Assembly: GCF_900114135.1 (NCBI RefSeq)
Contig: NZ_FORY01000007.1
Span: 81,730 to 145,729, forward strand
Origin: Celeribacter halophilus
Lineage (GTDB): Bacteria; Pseudomonadota; Alphaproteobacteria; Rhodobacterales; Rhodobacteraceae
Direction of reading: 5' to 3'
Length of the DNA stretch: 64,000 nt
Shown here: positions 48,154 to 59,097 of the stretch, one piece after another
How positions within the stretch are numbered: position 1 is the first letter of the stretch
Layout: the number at the start of each line of letters is the position of its first letter
Made by a program: the position numbers and the translations under genes
The notes under the pieces: model-generated
The model's input: the letters and a program-made list of their open reading frames with translations, nothing else
The model's database searches: none
Told to the model about the DNA's origin: nothing

Positions 48154-48678
48154 ATGACAACATTCAATCTTCTGCGCATGCGTCCGGCATGCGCATTGGC
48201 GGCCTATGCCTTACGCCGTCCGGTTCTCTCACTCTGTCTGGCTGCGGCCCTTGCCGTTTCCATGCAGTCCGCAGCTCATGCTGCAAAACCCGGATCACAA
48301 AAGCCCGGTGCCATCGTCGTCATTCCAAACGACTATGGCGGCAGCGTCCGAAAGCGCACGGAATAGATCCGGCAAATCAACCAGCTCGGACAGGCGGTGG
48401 AAATCCGCGGACGGGTCTGTATGTCGAGCTGCACCATGTTTCTGGGGGCCAACACCGTCTGCATCCTGCCGGAGACGTCGTTTGCCTTTCACGGGCCATA
48501 CCGTTTTTTCTCGAAACTGACATCTCTGGAGTTTGACCAGTGGTCACGCGTGATCGCCGCGCACTATCCGTCTTTTCTACGCTCATGGTATATGAAAACC
48601 GCACGTTTCCGCATTCACAACCCGATGAAAATCAAAGGACGCGAATTGATCCGGCTGGGCATTCCAAGGTGTCCCTGA
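48154..48678 (+). pseudogene. Periplasmic ClpP/crotonase-like protein gene interrupted by an in-frame amber codon
   Basis: An exported protein frame starts at the ATG 48154 (GGGGTGA upstream) with a signal peptide ending AAHA. After GAIVVIPNDYGGSV and KRTE it meets TAG at 48364-48366 and then continues without frame change through IRQINQLGQAVEIRG, VCMSSCTMFLG (the Ser/Cys-containing core of the COG3904-like ClpP-fold group) and FAFHGPYRFF to a stop at 48676-48678. Both halves clearly belong to one gene: same frame, matching codon use, and the second half lacks a start. A single substitution (for example from CAG) would explain it; read-through is the alternative. Confidence 0.8.
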
Positions 48679-48897
48679 CGCAACAATCCACAGGCATCCC
48701 TCCGGCCTGCTCCACGCCCGTGACGACCAACATCTCGCGTGGCGCAGGCAGATATGTCGCGCACATTGATTAAAAAGAAGGCGTTCCGCCTGAATATAGG
48801 ACGCATTTCCGACAATGCGGGCTTTTGGCCGTGTAGCTTTACCGGCGGCCTTATAGCCTATTCGGGCAGGATCAGAGAAAAAGGCGCAGTCTGACAC

Positions 48898-51800
48898 ATG
48901 GCGATTTACGCATCCATTCACCACGTCACTCATTACACATACGATCGCAATATTGAACTCGGACCGCAAATCATCCGCCTGCGTCCGGCGCCACATTCAC
49001 GCACCCGCGTAATTTCTCATTCGCTCAAAGTGACCCCGACGGGGCATTTCGTTAACCATCAGCAAGACCCCTATGGCAACTGGCAATCCCGCTTCGTCTT
49101 TCCGGAGCCGGTGCGCGAGTTCAAGATCGAGGTCGATCTGGTGGCCGATATGACGGTCTACAACCCGTTCGATTTCTTCGTCGAGGAAAACGCGGAACAT
49201 TGGCCGTTTGAATATCCCGATGATCTGAAAGACGATCTGGTCATCTATCGCACCCCCGAACCCGAAGGCCCGCTTCTGGCGCAATTCGTGGGGTCGATTG
49301 ACTACACAGAGACCCGCACGGTCGATTTCCTTGTTGGTCTCAATGCACGGATTGCCGATTATGTGAATTACACCATCCGCATGGAACCCGGCGTGCAGAC
49401 ACCGGACGAAACGCTGGAGAAAAAATCCGGCTCTTGTCGTGACAGTTCATGGTTGCTGGTGCAGGTTCTGCGCCATCTGGGGTTTGCGGCCCGTTTTGTC
49501 TCCGGCTATCTCATCCAGCTCAAACCCGATATCGAAGCACTCGACGGACCGTCGGGCACGGAACAGGACTTCACCGATCTGCACGCATGGTGCGAGGTCT
49601 ACCTGCCCGGCGCAGGCTGGATCGGGCTTGATCCGACCTCGGGGCTTTTGACCGGCGAAAGCCATATCCCGCTGGCCGCGACCCCGCATTACCGCAACGC
49701 CGCGCCGATTTCCGGCGGTTATTCCTCTGTCGGCACGCCGGAGGTCTCCTTTGACTTCCAGATGGAGGTCAAACGCGTGGCCGAACATCCGCGCATCACC
49801 AAACCGTTTTCGCAAGACGCATGGGAGCGGCTCAACGCGCTTGGCCAGAAAGTCGATAAATCACTCGAAGAGGGCGACGTGCGGCTGACCATGGGCGGGG
49901 AGCCGACCTTTGTCTCCATTGACGATTTCGAAAGCGACGAATGGAACACCGCCGCAGTGGGGCCGCAAAAGCGCGGGCTGGCCGACGAGCTGATCCGCCG
50001 CCTGCGGGACCGTTTCGCCCCCGGTGGCTTCCTGCATTACGGGCAGGGCAAATGGTATCCGGGCGAGAGCCTGCCGCGCTGGACATTTTCGCTATACTGG
50101 CGTCGTGACGGCAAACCCGTCTGGAAAAACCCCGATCTCATCGCCAAGGAAAAGCAGGTCACCCCCGCAGGGGCCAAGGATGCGGGCGAGTTCATGACGC
50201 TGTTTGCCAAGAACCTTGGCGTCGATCCGGTCTGCGCCCAGCCCGCTTATGAAGATCCCGGCGAGTGGATTTTGAAGGAATCCCTCCTACCTCCCAACGT
50301 CAGCCCGGACAACAGCAAGCTCAAGAATCCCGAAGATCGCGCGCGCTATGCCCGCGTGTTCGAGCGCGGGCTGACCGAGCCTTCGGGCTATGTGCTGCCG
50401 ATCCAGCGCTGGCAGTCGAAAGCCGGATCGCACTGGCTCTCCGAAGTCTGGAAAACCCGTCGCGGGCATCTGTTCCTCGTGCCCGGCGATAGCCCTGTCG
50501 GCTTCCGCCTCCCGCTGGGGGCGTTGCCGCATATTCCGCCGGAGTCATTTCCCTATTCCTACCCCTCTGATCCGATGGTCGATCACGGGGCCTTGCCGGA
50601 TTTCCATGCCGAAGTGTCCGAGCGCCGCAAAAAGATCGAGACGGAAATCGCGCGCCTTGCCGCCGAGGAAGCCGCCAAAGAGGCACAGGAAAAGGCCGGT
50701 CTTCTGCCGGAAACCTCTCAGGACCATACGCAGATGGTCTCCGAGAGCCAGCGCGACGAGACCGAACGTCAGGCCCTGATCGGGCAGGGTGTTGATCCGT
50801 CCAAAAGCGAGGTCCGCACCGCCATCGCCATTGAACCGCGTGACGGGCGTTTGTGCCTGTTCATGCCGCCCTGCGAAGCGCTGGAAGATTATCTCGAACT
50901 TCTGACAACTGCCGAAGAAACCGCCGCCGAGCTGGGTCTGCCGATTCATGTGGAGGGGTATTCCCCGCCCGAAGACCCGCGTCTCAACGTGATCCGCGTG
51001 GCTCCCGATCCGGGGGTGATCGAGGTCAATATTCATCCCGCCCACAGTTGGGACGAATGTGTCGCCACCACCGAAGCGGTTTACGAAGAGGCGCGTCTGT
51101 CGCGTCTTGGCGCCGACAAATTCATGATCGACGGGCGTCATACCGGCACGGGGGGCGGTAACCATGTGGTCGTCGGCGGCGCGACACCTTCGGACAGCCC
51201 GTTCCTGCGGCGGCCCGATTTGCTCAAGTCGCTGATCCTCATTTGGCAGCGGCACCCGTCCCTATCCTATCTCTTCTCCGGCCTGTTTATCGGCCCGACC
51301 TCGCAAGCCCCGCGCATCGACGAGGCGCGCCATGACACGCTTTACGAACTGGAAATCGCCCTCAGCCAGATCAAACCTCCGGCGGAAGGCTCCGTGCCGC
51401 CGCCGTGGCTGGTGGATCGCCTGCTGCGCAACATGCTCACCGATGTGACTGGCAACACGCACAGGGCAGAGATTTGCATCGACAAGCTCTACTCCCCCGA
51501 CGGGCCGACCGGACGTTTGGGGCTGGTGGAATTTCGCGGCTTTGAAATGCCGCCCGACCCGCGCATGAGCCTTGCCCAGCAGCTCCTTTTACGCGCCATC
51601 ATTGCACGCTGCTGGAATGCGCCGGTGGAGGGCAAACCCGTGCGCTGGGGCACTGTCCTGCACGACCGGTTCATGTTGCCGCATTATCTCTGGGAAGACC
51701 TTCTGTCGCTTCTGGCCGACCTGAAACACCACGGGTTCGAGATGGATCCCGAGTGGTTCAAGGCACAGGCCGAATTCCGGTTCCCCTTCTGCGGCCAGAT

Positions 51801-52332
51801 CGAGGCCGAAGGCGTGCATCTCGAAATCCGTCAGGCACTGGAGCCGTGGCATGTGCTTGGCGAGACCGGCGCAATCGGCGGCACAGTGCGCTACACGGAC
51901 AGTTCGGTTGAACGGCTTCAGGTAAAATTGACCACGCTGCATCAGGACCGCTATCGCGTCATGTGCAACCGCCGACCGCTGCCTCTCGCGAAAACCCAAA
52001 CATCAGGTGCATCCGTCGCGGGTGTCCGGTTCAAGGCATGGCAACCGTCCGAGGCGTTGCATCCGGTCCTGCCGGTGAACGCACCGCTGCATTTCGACAT
52101 TTATGACGACTGGACAGGTCGACCCATTGCGGGATGCACCTATCACGTCGCGCATCCGGGCGGGCGCAGCTATGACACCTTCCCTGTGAACGGCAACGAA
52201 GCCGAAGCACGGCGTCTGGCGCGGTTTGAACCCAACGGGCATTCGCCCGGCAATTACACACCGGCCACCGAAGTGCCGCATCCGGAGTTCCCCTTGACCC
52301 TTGACCTCAGACGGCCCATTGGGCTTGTCTGA
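48898..52332 (+). CDS. Transglutaminase-like protein fused to DUF2126
   Basis: 1144 residues. The N-terminal Bact_transglu_N beta-domain (1-90) and a transglutaminase core carry the triad Cys180 (GSCRDSSW), His229 (LHAWCEV) and Asp245 (GLDPTSG). The remaining about 800 residues form the DUF2126 domain ([12 protein letters not shown] near 325, [14 protein letters not shown] near 757, a glutamine-synthetase/amidoligase-like core by published prediction). It is the first gene of the three-gene cluster with the ATP-grasp/alpha-E and second transglutaminase proteins. No signal peptide is seen. The reaction is unknown; peptide-bond formation or cleavage on a peptide tag is the prevailing proposal. 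Confidence 0.92.
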   Translation: MAIYASIHHVTHYTYDRNIELGPQIIRLRPAPHSRTRVISHSLKVTPTGHFVNHQQDPYGNWQSRFVFPEPVREFKIEVDLVADMTVYNPFDFFVEENAEHWPFEYPDDLKDDLVIYRTPEPEGPLLAQFVGSIDYTETRTVDFLVGLNARIADYVNYTIRMEPGVQTPDETLEKKSGSCRDSSWLLVQVLRHLGFAARFVSGYLIQLKPDIEALDGPSGTEQDFTDLHAWCEVYLPGAGWIGLDPTSGLLTGESHIPLAATPHYRNAAPISGGYSSVGTPEVSFDFQMEVKRVAEHPRITKPFSQDAWERLNALGQKVDKSLEEGDVRLTMGGEPTFVSIDDFESDEWNTAAVGPQKRGLADELIRRLRDRFAPGGFLHYGQGKWYPGESLPRWTFSLYWRRDGKPVWKNPDLIAKEKQVTPAGAKDAGEFMTLFAKNLGVDPVCAQPAYEDPGEWILKESLLPPNVSPDNSKLKNPEDRARYARVFERGLTEPSGYVLPIQRWQSKAGSHWLSEVWKTRRGHLFLVPGDSPVGFRLPLGALPHIPPESFPYSYPSDPMVDHGALPDFHAEVSERRKKIETEIARLAAEEAAKEAQEKAGLLPETSQDHTQMVSESQRDETERQALIGQGVDPSKSEVRTAIAIEPRDGRLCLFMPPCEALEDYLELLTTAEETAAELGLPIHVEGYSPPEDPRLNVIRVAPDPGVIEVNIHPAHSWDECVATTEAVYEEARLSRLGADKFMIDGRHTGTGGGNHVVVGGATPSDSPFLRRPDLLKSLILIWQRHPSLSYLFSGLFIGPTSQAPRIDEARHDTLYELEIALSQIKPPAEGSVPPPWLVDRLLRNMLTDVTGNTHRAEICIDKLYSPDGPTGRLGLVEFRGFEMPPDPRMSLAQQLLLRAIIARCWNAPVEGKPVRWGTVLHDRFMLPHYLWEDLLSLLADLKHHGFEMDPEWFKAQAEFRFPFCGQIEAEGVHLEIRQALEPWHVLGETGAIGGTVRYTDSSVERLQVKLTTLHQDRYRVMCNRRPLPLAKTQTSGASVAGVRFKAWQPSEALHPVLPVNAPLHFDIYDDWTGRPIAGCTYHVAHPGGRSYDTFPVNGNEAEARRLARFEPNGHSPGNYTPATEVPHPEFPLTLDLRRPIGLV

Positions 52333-52360
52333 ACGTCAGCCATGAGAAACGACACAAACA

Positions 52361-54781
52361 ATGTCGCAGCGCCTTCCCTCGGGCTCCGCCACACCGGATC
52401 TTTTTGCCGCATACAAGCAAACTCCGGATGTGGCCGACGAGCTTTTCGACGCCACAGGCCGGATGCGGCCTGTCTGGCGACGTTTTGTGGATCGTTTCAC
52501 ACGGCTCTCGCCAGAGGAAATCCACACCCGTTTCGAGCGCGGTGACCAATACCTCCGCGATGCGGGGGTGTTCTACCGGCAGTATTCCAACGATCCGCTC
52601 ACCGAACGCGCGTGGCCCTTGAGCCATATTCCCGTGATCCTGCACGAGCAGGAATGGGATCACATCTGCGCAGGACTGGCGCAACGTGCTGACCTTCTGG
52701 AACAGGTCATGGCCGACCTCTACGGTCCGGCACGTCTGGTGACCGAAGGACATCTGCCCGCCGATCTCATCGCACGCTCGCCGCAATGGCTGCGCCCGAT
52801 GGTGGGGGTCAAACCCGTTGGCGGCCATTATCTGCATTTTCTGGCCTTTGAAATCGGGCGCTCTCCCGATGGCTCGTGGTTTGTTCTGGGCGACCGGACA
52901 CAAGCCCCCTCCGGCGCGGGATTTGCGCTTGAAAACCGCATGGCAACAGGGCGGATTTTTCCGGAGCGTTTCCCGCGCGCGCATATCCACAAGCTCGCCG
53001 GTTTCTTCGGGGCCTTTCGTGACGCGATGGAGGATCTGGCCTCCGCCTCCTCCAAACGTCCCCGCGTGACGGGGATCATGACGCCCGGCCCGTCGAACGA
53101 CACCTATTACGAACACACCTATATCGCGCGTTACCTCGGGATGATGTTGCTCGAAGGCGAGGATATTGTCGTCGAGAATGGCGAAGCGATGGTGCGCACC
53201 ATTGAAGGGCTGCAACCACTTGGCCTGCTATGGCGGCGGATTGACGCGAGCTTTGCCGATCCGCTGGAATTTGACGCCCGCTCACAGATCGGCACTCCCG
53301 GCCTGATGGAAGCCGTGCGCACGGGGCATCTGGCCATGGCCAATGCCTTGGGTTCCGGTGTGCTGGAAATGCGGGCGATGATGGCGTTTCTGCCACGGAT
53401 CAGCAAGGTGCTGACTGGTGCGCCGCTTGACCTGCCCAATATCGCAACATGGTGGTGCGGAGGCGCCGCCGAACGCGCCTATGTGCGCGACAATGCCCAG
53501 AACATGCTGATCAGCCCTGCCGATGCGGTGGACCTGCCCTTCGATCTGGACGCGACCACCGCGCTTGGCGGAGAGTTTCGCGGTGCGCCCAAAGGGTCGA
53601 TTGCCGAATGGCTCGACCGCGAAGGCGACAATCTCGTCGGGCAAGAGGCCGTGACCCTGTCCACCACGCCAAGCTGGGACGAGAGCGTCAAAGGCGGTGC
53701 TGTGGTGCCGCGCCCGATGACGGTTCGGGTGTTTGCAGCCCGCACAGCTAGCGGCTGGCAGTTCATGAAGGGCGGCTATGCCCGCATCGGACGCTCCGGC
53801 GATGCGACCGCACTGGCGATGCAGCGCGGCGGATCGGTGGCCGATGTTTGGGTCGTCTCGGACCGTCCCTTGCCCAAAACCGGACCACAACTGCCGGATG
53901 AAGGAACCTTTCTACGCTCCAGTCCGGGGTGGTTGCCAGCACGGGCTGCGGACAACCTTTTCTGGCTAGGCCGCTATCTGGAACGTTTCGAGGATGCCGC
54001 GCGTCTGGTGCGGGCCTATCATCTGCGCTTGGCGGCAACAGACAACCGCAACGATCCACGGCTCAAATCACTGCATCTATATCTCGCGGGATACGGGGTC
54101 GATCTGGACCAGACCCTGCCCGAGGCGCTGATTGCCCGCGTGATTTCCGCGCGGTCCTGTGCGACCAAGGTGCGGGACCGTTTCTCTTCCGACGGGCTGG
54201 CCGCGCTCAACGATCTTTTGAAGACCGCATCGCGTATGACCGCAACCGTTCAACCCGGCGACGATTGTGCCCGCGCCATGTCGGTTCTGATCCGCAAAAT
54301 CGCGGGGATCACGGGGCTTGTGCATGAGAATATGTATCGCTCCGCAGGCTGGCGGTTCCTGAGCTTTGGCCGTGCCTTGGAACGCGCCGACGCGATGGCC
54401 GCTCTTCTGGCGCAATTCGCGGACGGACAGGCGCCGGAAGGCTCGCTCGATCTGGCGGTGGAAGTCGGCGACTCTGTAATTACCCACCAGAGGCGTTATC
54501 GGATCGAAACCAGTCGCAACGCGGTGATCGACCTCATGACGCTTGATGCAGACAACCCGCGGGCCATCCTGTTCCTGATCCGCGCCATGCGCACCCATGC
54601 GCAGGCCCTGCCCCGCGCCAGCCTGAACGGTCGCCCGTCCGAACTTTTGCGCACAATCCTGCCGCTGGAAGCCCGTCTGGCCTGTGCGCATCCGGACGAG
54701 ATCACCTCCGAGGATTTGCAGGGCATACGCGCCGAACTGGCGGAAGTGTCCGATTTGCTCTCGTCAATATATCTGAGGTGA
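52361..54781 (+). CDS. Circularly permuted ATP-grasp domain fused to alpha-E domain (DUF404/DUF407 + DUF403)
   Basis: 806 residues. The N-terminal 500 form the circularly permuted ATP-grasp type 2 protein (RAWPLSHIPVILHEQEW, RPMVGVKPVGGHYLHF, GIMTPGPSNDTYYEHTYIA in parts). From about 525 an alpha-E domain follows (NLFWLGRYLERFEDAARL), all-helical to the end. Elsewhere these are often two genes; here they are fused. Such proteins are predicted to ligate amino acids or peptides. The gene starts 28 bases after the DUF2126 gene and ends 3 bases before the second transglutaminase gene. Confidence 0.92.
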   Translation: MSQRLPSGSATPDLFAAYKQTPDVADELFDATGRMRPVWRRFVDRFTRLSPEEIHTRFERGDQYLRDAGVFYRQYSNDPLTERAWPLSHIPVILHEQEWDHICAGLAQRADLLEQVMADLYGPARLVTEGHLPADLIARSPQWLRPMVGVKPVGGHYLHFLAFEIGRSPDGSWFVLGDRTQAPSGAGFALENRMATGRIFPERFPRAHIHKLAGFFGAFRDAMEDLASASSKRPRVTGIMTPGPSNDTYYEHTYIARYLGMMLLEGEDIVVENGEAMVRTIEGLQPLGLLWRRIDASFADPLEFDARSQIGTPGLMEAVRTGHLAMANALGSGVLEMRAMMAFLPRISKVLTGAPLDLPNIATWWCGGAAERAYVRDNAQNMLISPADAVDLPFDLDATTALGGEFRGAPKGSIAEWLDREGDNLVGQEAVTLSTTPSWDESVKGGAVVPRPMTVRVFAARTASGWQFMKGGYARIGRSGDATALAMQRGGSVADVWVVSDRPLPKTGPQLPDEGTFLRSSPGWLPARAADNLFWLGRYLERFEDAARLVRAYHLRLAATDNRNDPRLKSLHLYLAGYGVDLDQTLPEALIARVISARSCATKVRDRFSSDGLAALNDLLKTASRMTATVQPGDDCARAMSVLIRKIAGITGLVHENMYRSAGWRFLSFGRALERADAMAALLAQFADGQAPEGSLDLAVEVGDSVITHQRRYRIETSRNAVIDLMTLDADNPRAILFLIRAMRTHAQALPRASLNGRPSELLRTILPLEARLACAHPDEITSEDLQGIRAELAEVSDLLSSIYLR

Positions 54782-54784
54782 GCC

Positions 54785-55675
54785 ATGCTGTATGACCTGA
54801 GCCTGACCATTGATTACAGCTATGACGCCGCCTCCGACCGGACGCGGAACATTCTGCGCCTGCTGCCTTCTGACATAACCGGCGTGCAGAAAGTGCGCCA
54901 AAGGCTTTTGACCGTCAGCCCCCTCCCGGACGAACGCCGTGACGGGACAGATTTTTTCGGCAACGAAGTCAGCATGGTCGCATGGCATCACCCGATTGAC
55001 GCGCTGAGCCTTCAGTTGACGGCACAGATCGAACGGTTTGAACCGGCATCACGGTTGGACCTCTCGGCCCCACTGAAAGATCTCTACCGTGAAGTGATCG
55101 CACAGAAATCCCTTGCTGCATCCGCCCCGCATCATTTCCTCGCCAGCTCTCCGCGCGTGCCGATTTTGCCGCAGATCACCGCCTATGGTCGGGAATGTCT
55201 GACACCCGACATGACGGCCCTGAAAGCAGTCGAAGCGGTGGGACAGGCGCTGCACCGCGACATGCGGTTCGACCCCGAAGCGACCGATGTCGACACCTCC
55301 CCCGAAGACGCTTTCGAGAACCGCCACGGCGTATGTCAGGACTTCGCCCATGTGATGATCGCCGCACTGCGCGGGGTCGGGATTCCGGCGGGCTATGTGT
55401 CGGGCTTCCTACGCACCTTTCCGCCACCGGGGCAACCGCAGCTTGAGGGTGCGGATGCGATGCATGCTTGGGTGCGCGCCTGGGTCGGAAAAGAACATGG
55501 CTGGATCGAATTCGACCCGACGAATGACCAGTTTGCCGGAACGGATTACATCACCATCGGCTATGGCCGCGATTATGGCGATGTGGCCCCCGTGAAAGGC
55601 GCGGTCCGTTCTGCGGGTGGGCACCGGACGCAACAGGCCGTGGACGTCATCCCCCATGACGAGACCCCGTCCTGA
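54785..55675 (+). CDS. Transglutaminase-family cysteine protease-like protein
   Basis: 296 residues: N-terminal Bact_transglu_N domain (YDLSLTIDYSYDAASDRTRN in parts) and a transglutaminase core with Cys184 in HGVCQDFAHV, His in MHAWVRAWVG and Asp in EFDPTND. The triad is complete, so it should be an active hydrolase or transferase; bacterial members more often act as proteases than cross-linkers. There is no signal peptide. Third gene of the transglutaminase/ATP-grasp/alpha-E cluster. A proteasome-like Ntn hydrolase gene, which accompanies this cluster in some genomes, is not present downstream. Confidence 0.92.
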   Translation: MLYDLSLTIDYSYDAASDRTRNILRLLPSDITGVQKVRQRLLTVSPLPDERRDGTDFFGNEVSMVAWHHPIDALSLQLTAQIERFEPASRLDLSAPLKDLYREVIAQKSLAASAPHHFLASSPRVPILPQITAYGRECLTPDMTALKAVEAVGQALHRDMRFDPEATDVDTSPEDAFENRHGVCQDFAHVMIAALRGVGIPAGYVSGFLRTFPPPGQPQLEGADAMHAWVRAWVGKEHGWIEFDPTNDQFAGTDYITIGYGRDYGDVAPVKGAVRSAGGHRTQQAVDVIPHDETPS

Positions 55676-55880
55676 CCAAAGGGCATTGCCTGACAAAGAC
55701 ACCGGCACCTTGATCCAGACCAAAGCGGCGCACGCACGCAGCCGTTAGCCCCGAGACAAGCACCGTCTGCAGGAAAGCCTGTTCTTCCGGCCCCCGCCTC
55801 GCGACGGAAACCCGGCCTGCGTTCGTATCACAGGTATAAATTCCGTCTTGATGGCCCTGTGGGCCCCTGAAAGGTCTCGT

Positions 55881-57053
55881 ATGAAAACGCTGTTTCGCTT
55901 GGTGATTGTCGCTCTTGTTCTTCTGGCCGGATATTTCGGCTGGACGCAATATCACGGGGAGGGGGATGCTGTCGTGCCCCAAACCGCAACGGTCACACGC
56001 GGCACGGTGCAGGAAACCGTGCTGGCCTCTGGTGTGATCGAAGCCAGCCAGCTGGTCAGCGTCGGCGCGCGCACCTCCGGTCAGATTGAACAGCTTGTCG
56101 TCTCATTGGGGGACGAAGTGGCAGCGGGCGATCTGATTGCGCAGATTGACGACGAAGATCAACAGAACGATCTTTTGCAGGCCCAAGCCGACCTCGCCAA
56201 TATCGAAGCACAGATCGCAGCGAAGAAGGCCAATATCAAACAGGCGGAACTAACGCTGGCGCGGGAAAACAGTCTGCACGCCCAGAATTACGCTTCTCAG
56301 GAAGACGTCGAAGCGGCCGAAGCCACGCTTGAAGTGTATCAGGCCGAGCTCGACGCGCTGAATGCCCAAAAATCCAGTGCCGATGTCACCGTCTCCACCG
56401 CACAGATTGCTTTGAACCGGACACAGATTACAGCCCCAATGGCGGGCACTGTTGTGGCGGTCGTCGTGGATGAGGGCCAGACTGTAAACGCCAGCACCGA
56501 CACACCGACCATTGTCAAACTGGCAAATCTCGACAAAATGATCGTGAAAGCCGAAATTTCCGAGGCTGACGTGGTGCATGTCGCCCCCGGGCAAAAGGTG
56601 AGCTTTACCATCCTTGGTGAACCGGATGCCCCGTTCGAGGCCATCGTGCGTGATGTGGAACCCGCACCCTCAGAAATCGAGGACAGCGACACCATCGATA
56701 CCGATGAGGCCATCTATTACAATGGTCGGCTCGAAGTCGACAATCCGGACCACAAGCTGCGCATCGGCATGACCACAGAGGTCTCCATCGTTCTGGATGA
56801 AGCTGTGGATGTGCTGACAGTTCCCTCTTCGGCACTCACCAGCGGGCGTGGCGGTCGCTATATGGTCGAAATTTATGATGCAGAGACCGGCGAAGTCCAT
56901 CCACAGCCCGTTGAGGTCGGCCTGAATAACAAGGTAACAGCCGAGATCAAATCCGGCTTGGAAGAAGGCGATGTTGTGGTCACAGGCGGGACAGTCACCT
57001 CCGCACCAACCTCCAGCAGCGAACGGATGCGCGCTCCGCGAGGGATGTTCTAA
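55881..57053 (+). CDS. macA: MacA-type periplasmic adaptor of an ABC efflux pump
   Basis: 390 residues from the ATG at 55881 (AAGG six bases upstream). One N-terminal membrane anchor, then the biotinyl-lipoyl domain (VLASGVIEASQLVSVGARTSGQI in parts), a coiled-coil hairpin (about 85-175), the returning lipoyl strand ITAPMAGTVVAVVV, a beta-barrel and membrane-proximal domain, ending with GDVVVTGG. It belongs to the RND/MacA adaptor superfamily; the immediate macB gene (one base after its stop) identifies the MacAB type. No TolC gene nearby. Confidence 0.92.
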   Translation: MKTLFRLVIVALVLLAGYFGWTQYHGEGDAVVPQTATVTRGTVQETVLASGVIEASQLVSVGARTSGQIEQLVVSLGDEVAAGDLIAQIDDEDQQNDLLQAQADLANIEAQIAAKKANIKQAELTLARENSLHAQNYASQEDVEAAEATLEVYQAELDALNAQKSSADVTVSTAQIALNRTQITAPMAGTVVAVVVDEGQTVNASTDTPTIVKLANLDKMIVKAEISEADVVHVAPGQKVSFTILGEPDAPFEAIVRDVEPAPSEIEDSDTIDTDEAIYYNGRLEVDNPDHKLRIGMTTEVSIVLDEAVDVLTVPSSALTSGRGGRYMVEIYDAETGEVHPQPVEVGLNNKVTAEIKSGLEEGDVVVTGGTVTSAPTSSSERMRAPRGMF

Positions 57054-57054
57054 A

Positions 57055-59001
57055 ATGACCGAACCACTTATTTCCGCACGCGGTATCAGCCGTTCGTTTC
57101 AGGCGGGTGATGAAACCATCACCGTTCTGCGCGATGTCGACATCGACATATATCCCGGCGAGATGGTCGCAATCATAGGCACCTCGGGGTCCGGCAAATC
57201 CACGCTGATGAACATTCTCGGCTGTCTGGATCGCGCCAGTGAAGGAACCTACCGCTTCGATGCCAAGGACGTGCGCGACCTGCAACCCGATGAGCTAGCG
57301 CAACTCCGGCGCGAACATTTCGGCTTTATCTTCCAACGCTATCAACTTTTGCCCGATCTGGATGCGGTGGGAAATGTCGAAGTTCCCGCCATCTACGCCG
57401 GAGCCAGCCGCAACACGCGGCGCGACCATGCCCGTGCGCTTTTGGAGCAACTGGGGCTGGACACACGCCTAGACCACCGCCCCTCCGAATTGTCGGGCGG
57501 ACAGCAGCAGCGGGTCTCCGTTGCCCGCGCCTTGATGAATGGCGGCGAAGTGATCCTCGCCGATGAGCCAACCGGCGCTCTCGACACCAAAAGCGGGGAA
57601 GACTTGATCCAGCTTCTGCTGGACCTGAATGCCAAGGGACACACGATTGTCATGGTGACCCATGACCCGAACGTGGCCGAACACGCACATAGGATTGTCG
57701 AAATCAGCGACGGGCGGATCGTGTCGGACAAGCGCAAAGAAACAAGCCAACCGACCAAGGCCCAGTGGGCACGCCCAAACGCGAAACCTGCGAGTGTTGG
57801 GGCCGGAGTGCGCCGCCTCATCGAAGCATTCAACATCTCGCTTAAGGCCATGCTGGCCCATCGCACACGGTCTTTCCTGACCATGCTGGGGATCATTATC
57901 GGGATCGCCTCTGTGGTCCTTGTGGTCGCGCTCGGCAACGGCTCTCAGGAGAAAGTTCTGGAGAACATCAGTTCTCTGGGCACCAACACCATCACCGTGC
58001 GGGCCGGTTCCGGTTTTGGCGCACGCGACCAGAGCCGGATCGAAACGCTCGTGCCCTCGGATGCTGATGCGCTCACGCTACTGGATCTGGCCGATAGCGT
58101 ATCGCCCGCCGTCTCCTCATCCTCCACCGTGCGCTACCGCAACACGGAGGCCTCCGCCTCGATCAACGGTGTCACCGGCGACTATTTTCAGGTGCATGCC
58201 TATGAAACCGTCACCGGCGCAGCCTTCACCGAAGAGGATGTGGACACCTATGCACAAGTTGCCGTCATTGACGAAGACACACAGGATACATTCTTCGATG
58301 ACGGGGTAGATCCTTTGGGTGAGGTCATTCTTATTGGCCATGTTCCTGTGCGTGTCATCGGCGTCGTACGCACGACCGGCGCCAGTTTCGGGCCTTCTTC
58401 GCTCAACGTCTGGGTGCCCTACACCACCTCTATGGCGCGGATATCAGGTCAGGGAAATCTCGACAGCATCGACGTGCGCGTGACGGACGATTACGACATG
58501 ACACAGGCCGAGGCTGAAATCTCCTCACTGTTGACCTCGCGCCACGGCACCACGGATTTCTTCCTCTCCAATACCGATACGATCCGCGAAACCATCACCT
58601 CGACCACAGAAACGCTGACCTATCTGGTGGCGATGATTGCGGTGATTTCGCTTGTCGTGGGCGGCATTGGCGTGATGAATATCATGCTGGTCTCTGTCAC
58701 CGAACGCACAAAAGAGATCGGAGTGCGCATCGCCATCGGGGCGCGACGCTCAGATATTGTCAGCCAGTTCCTCATCGAAGCGGTGATGGTCTGTCTCGTC
58801 GGCGGCGTATTGGGCATCCTCGGCGCGCTGGCTGGCGGCTATCTCATCGAAGAGTTTGCCAGCTCTGTCCGGCTGAGCTTTTCGACAACAGCGATTGTCG
58901 TCGCCTTCCTGTCTTCAACCCTCATCGGGATCACATTCGGCTACCTGCCCGCACGCAATGCCGCACGTCTTGATCCGGTAGTGGCACTGAGCCGCGAGTG
59001 A
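57055..59001 (+). CDS. macB: MacB-type ABC transporter (ATP-binding and permease domains fused)
   Basis: 648 residues from the ATG at 57055, equal in length to E. coli MacB. N-terminal ATPase: Walker A GTSGSGKST (about 42-50), signature LSGGQQQR, Walker B VILADEPTGALD. Then a linker, a first transmembrane helix (SFLTMLGIIIGIASVVLVVAL, split by family), a large periplasmic MacB_PCD domain (about 310-520) and three C-terminal helices (VGGIGVMNIMLVSVTERTKEIGVR in parts). It is a mechanotransmitter pump for macrolides, lipopeptides or toxins in other species; the substrate here is unknown. Confidence 0.94.
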   Translation: MTEPLISARGISRSFQAGDETITVLRDVDIDIYPGEMVAIIGTSGSGKSTLMNILGCLDRASEGTYRFDAKDVRDLQPDELAQLRREHFGFIFQRYQLLPDLDAVGNVEVPAIYAGASRNTRRDHARALLEQLGLDTRLDHRPSELSGGQQQRVSVARALMNGGEVILADEPTGALDTKSGEDLIQLLLDLNAKGHTIVMVTHDPNVAEHAHRIVEISDGRIVSDKRKETSQPTKAQWARPNAKPASVGAGVRRLIEAFNISLKAMLAHRTRSFLTMLGIIIGIASVVLVVALGNGSQEKVLENISSLGTNTITVRAGSGFGARDQSRIETLVPSDADALTLLDLADSVSPAVSSSSTVRYRNTEASASINGVTGDYFQVHAYETVTGAAFTEEDVDTYAQVAVIDEDTQDTFFDDGVDPLGEVILIGHVPVRVIGVVRTTGASFGPSSLNVWVPYTTSMARISGQGNLDSIDVRVTDDYDMTQAEAEISSLLTSRHGTTDFFLSNTDTIRETITSTTETLTYLVAMIAVISLVVGGIGVMNIMLVSVTERTKEIGVRIAIGARRSDIVSQFLIEAVMVCLVGGVLGILGALAGGYLIEEFASSVRLSFSTTAIVVAFLSSTLIGITFGYLPARNAARLDPVVALSRE

Positions 59002-59011
59002 TGCGCAGTTC

Positions 59012-59040
59012 TTGACTAAAAAACTAGGATAATCTATCCC
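59012..59040 (+). promoter_or_regulatory. Candidate promoter with small inverted repeat before exbB
   Basis: TTGACT (59012-59017), 17-base spacer, then TATCCC (59035-59040). A perfect inverted repeat GGATA-ATC-TATCC (59027-59039) overlaps the -10 side and could be an operator; TonB-type systems are usually iron-regulated, but the word does not match the Irr box found at mbfA. Confidence 0.35.
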
Positions 59041-59097
59041 GTGCAAAAGGCCAGCAGTAGGGCTGCAAGCTGATTCAAAAGACACAGGACCTGGTTC

